Origin: an uncultured Pelagibacteraceae bacterium
GTDB lineage: Bacteria; Pseudomonadota; Alphaproteobacteria; Pelagibacterales; Pelagibacteraceae
Assembly: GCA_902521075.1 (NCBI GenBank)
Contig: CABYQM010000005.1
Coordinates: forward strand, 1 to 64,000
Length of the DNA stretch: 64,000 bases
Direction of reading: 5' to 3'
In this document: piece after piece, positions 62,322 to 64,000 of the stretch
Layout: each line of letters opens with the position of its first letter
Numbering within the stretch: the stretch's first letter is position 1
Program-made: the position numbers and the translations under genes
The notes under the pieces: generated by a model
The model's input: only the letters and a program-made list of their open reading frames with translations
What the model was told of the DNA's origin: nothing
The model's database searches: none

Positions 62322-64000
62322 TATATTGTTCTCTCTGTAATTGTGGAATTATATACTTCTATTACATCATTTTTCTGGAAATCAACAAAATCTCTGAGAG
62401 TTATTCCACATTCCAGACCCGCAGTTACCTGTTTAGTTTGATTTTTTTCTCTAAATATTGATCCTATTTTTCCATTGAAAATTATAGCTCCATCTCTAAT
62501 AACCCTTGCACTAGAGTCTTGAGTAATTTCTCCATCTGTTACTTTGGAACCTGCAACTTTGCCTACTTTTGAAACTTTAAATATTTCCAATATCTCTGCT
62601 GTTCCAATTATTTTTTCGTCTACTTCTGGAGTTAATAGACCAGACATTTTACTTTTTATGAAATCTAAAACCTCATAAATAATATTAAAATTGGATATTG
62701 AAATCTTTTCTTGTTCAGCTCTTTTTTTGGCTTCTTTACTAGGTTTTACGTTAAATGCTATAATTACCGCATTAGAAGCTTTAGCTAATGTGACATCGGT
62801 TTCTGTTACCATTCCAATATCTGACAAAAGTATTTTTGGTTTTACCTCATCATGTTTAATCTGATTTATCGCATTTTTTATAGCTTCAGAAGAACCATGG
62901 ACATCTGATTTTATAATAATGTTTAGTTCTTCTGATGATGTATCTTTAAATGCCGAGTCTTGTGTTACAAATGATAATGGGTTTTTACTTTGCTTTGCTT
63001 CTTGTATTCTTCCATCACAAAGAGACTTTGCCTCTTTTTCAGTTTTTAAAACTATAAAATCGTCTCCTGATTTTGCAGCACCATTAATACCTAATATTTC
63101 AATTGGCGTTGCTGGTTCGGCTTTCTCAATTTGTTTTCCTTGATCATTTATTATAGCTCTGACTTTTCCCCATTTTAAACCACTAACAAAATAATCACCT
63201 TTTTTTAAAGTACCTGCTGTAATGATTACATTTGCAATAGGTCCTCTTCCAATATCAATCTTAGACTCTAAAACAATTCCTTTTGCATCTGTATCAAAAT
63301 CAGTCTTTAAATCTAATATTTCTGCTTGTAAAACAACACTCTCAACTAATTTATCCAAATTTTGTTTTGTTTTAGTCGAAATTTCTACCATCAAGGTTTC
63401 ACCAGATAAATCTTCGGCTATCAGCTCATATTCTAGAAGTTGATTTTTAATTTTTTGAGGATCAGCTTCAGGAAGATCGCATTTGTTTATCGCAACTACA
63501 ATCGGTACTTTGGCAGCTTTTGCGTGTTTAATTGACTCTATTGTTTGTGGTTTTACACCATCATCAGCTGCAACGACAAGAATAACTATATCGGTTAATT
63601 TTGAACCTCTTGCACGCATTTCAGTGAAAGCTGCATGACCAGGGGTATCAATAAATGTAATTTTATTTTTTTCGTTTGTAATTTGATATGCACCAATATG
63701 TTGTGTAATTCCTCCAAACTCACCAGAAACAACATTTGCTTTTCTTAACACATCTAGTACTGATGTTTTACCATGATCTACATGGCCCATGACTGTTACA
63801 ATAGGTGCTCTACTCTTTAGATTTTGTGTTTTTACTTCTTTTATTTTTTCTAAAATTTCTTCAGCCTTTTCTTCTTTAACAGGATTATGTCCGAATTCCT
63901 TAACTAAATATTCTGCTGTATCAGAGTCAATAGTATGATTAATCGTTACTGTTACTCCCATTCCCATTAAATGTTTAATAATACTGCTTGATTGTTCTGC
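62321..64000 (-). CDS. infB: Translation initiation factor IF-2, partial (5' end beyond right edge)
   Basis: GTPase that brings initiator tRNA to the 30S subunit. The last 559 residues are visible and the frame is open to the right edge. The end of the N-terminal IF2_N-type region (SSSIIKHLMGMGVTVT), the G1 motif VTVMGHVDHGKTSVLDVLRK, the G3 DTPGHAAFTEMRARG, the G4 NKCDLP and the C-terminal domains (GLECGITLRDFVDFQKNDVIE) are present. The internal ATG at 63965-63967 is not the true start. It is followed by rbfA (overlap) and then rpsO. Confidence 0.96.
   Translation of the reverse strand, partial: AEQSSSIIKHLMGMGVTVTINHTIDSDTAEYLVKEFGHNPVKEEKAEEILEKIKEVKTQNLKSRAPIVTVMGHVDHGKTSVLDVLRKANVVSGEFGGITQHIGAYQITNEKNKITFIDTPGHAAFTEMRARGSKLTDIVILVVAADDGVKPQTIESIKHAKAAKVPIVVAINKCDLPEADPQKIKNQLLEYELIAEDLSGETLMVEISTKTKQNLDKLVESVVLQAEILDLKTDFDTDAKGIVLESKIDIGRGPIANVIITAGTLKKGDYFVSGLKWGKVRAIINDQGKQIEKAEPATPIEILGINGAAKSGDDFIVLKTEKEAKSLCDGRIQEAKQSKNPLSFVTQDSAFKDTSSEELNIIIKSDVHGSSEAIKNAINQIKHDEVKPKILLSDIGMVTETDVTLAKASNAVIIAFNVKPSKEAKKRAEQEKISISNFNIIYEVLDFIKSKMSGLLTPEVDEKIIGTAEILEIFKVSKVGKVAGSKVTDGEITQDSSARVIRDGAIIFNGKIGSIFREKNQTKQVTAGLECGITLRDFVDFQKNDVIEVYNSTITERTI

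Overview
The window looks like chromosomal DNA from a streamlined, AT-rich marine alphaproteobacterium of the SAR11 / Pelagibacterales type. This is inferred from content, not a database match: very low G+C; short or absent intergenic spaces with many start/stop overlaps (TAATG, ATGA, GTGA); alphaproteobacterial gene neighbourhoods (irr-fabA-fabB-fabI, ubiE-ubiB-coaBC-dut beside mutM and rpsT, Suv3-like helicase/fdxA/carD, thrS-infC-rpmI-rplT-pheS-pheT); and a fused TAXI-type TRAP transporter. I see no phage genes, insertion sequences, CRISPR arrays or rRNA. Two genes run off the window: pheT on the left and infB on the right.

Layout. 1-6.7 kb: translation cluster (pheT, pheS, rplT, rpmI, infC, thrS) plus a glycosyltransferase, all minus strand. 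6.7-14.4 kb: an alpha/beta hydrolase, glutamate synthase gltBD, and uppP. 14.4-20.7 kb: a DMT permease, a gamma-butyrobetaine-hydroxylase-like dioxygenase, and pyruvate dehydrogenase E2 and E1; the E1 carries its own lipoyl domain. 20.8-28.1 kb: tRNA-Arg, a tiny membrane ORF with a PaaI thioesterase, a TAXI-TRAP uptake system, an aminotransferase and acetoacetyl-CoA synthetase. 28.3-32.5 kb: Suv3-like helicase, TerB-like protein, FdxA, CarD, and facing them an unlisted 27-residue Lys/Arg microprotein gene with its own promoter, leader hairpin and terminator. 32.6-41.6 kb: acyl-CoA ligase, tRNA-Leu, YqaA-type protein, dsbB, coq7, HNH nuclease, esterase, HIG1 protein, TlpA thioredoxin, argH-lptM-lysA, plsC. 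41.6-50.7 kb: dnaN/dnaA, rpsT, mutM, then ubiE-ubiB-coaBC-dut-moeB and an SH3 protein. 50.7-57.2 kb: an iron/peroxide block (Cys-rich microprotein, DUF2061 protein, aspartyl-hydroxylase-like oxygenase, katG, irr) with several 7-1-7 Fur-family operator-like sites, divergent from fabA-fabB-fabI. 57.2-64 kb: quinoprotein with a heme c site, a small membrane ORF, then pnp, rpsO, rbfA, infB (no truB in its usual place).

Most of the window is core housekeeping. The least ordinary parts are: (i) the irr-katG-oxygenase-DUF2061-Cys-rich microprotein cassette with its repeated operator-like sites; (ii) the isolated polylysine microprotein opposite a CarD that itself has a Lys-rich extension; (iii) the lipoyl-E1 fusion; and (iv) several very small genes tucked between larger ones. 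Start codons were revised against the longest ORF for uppP, the acyl-CoA ligase (the longer start would run into tRNA-Leu), coq7, tlpA, argH, rpsT, ubiB, irr, fabI and the SH3 protein.
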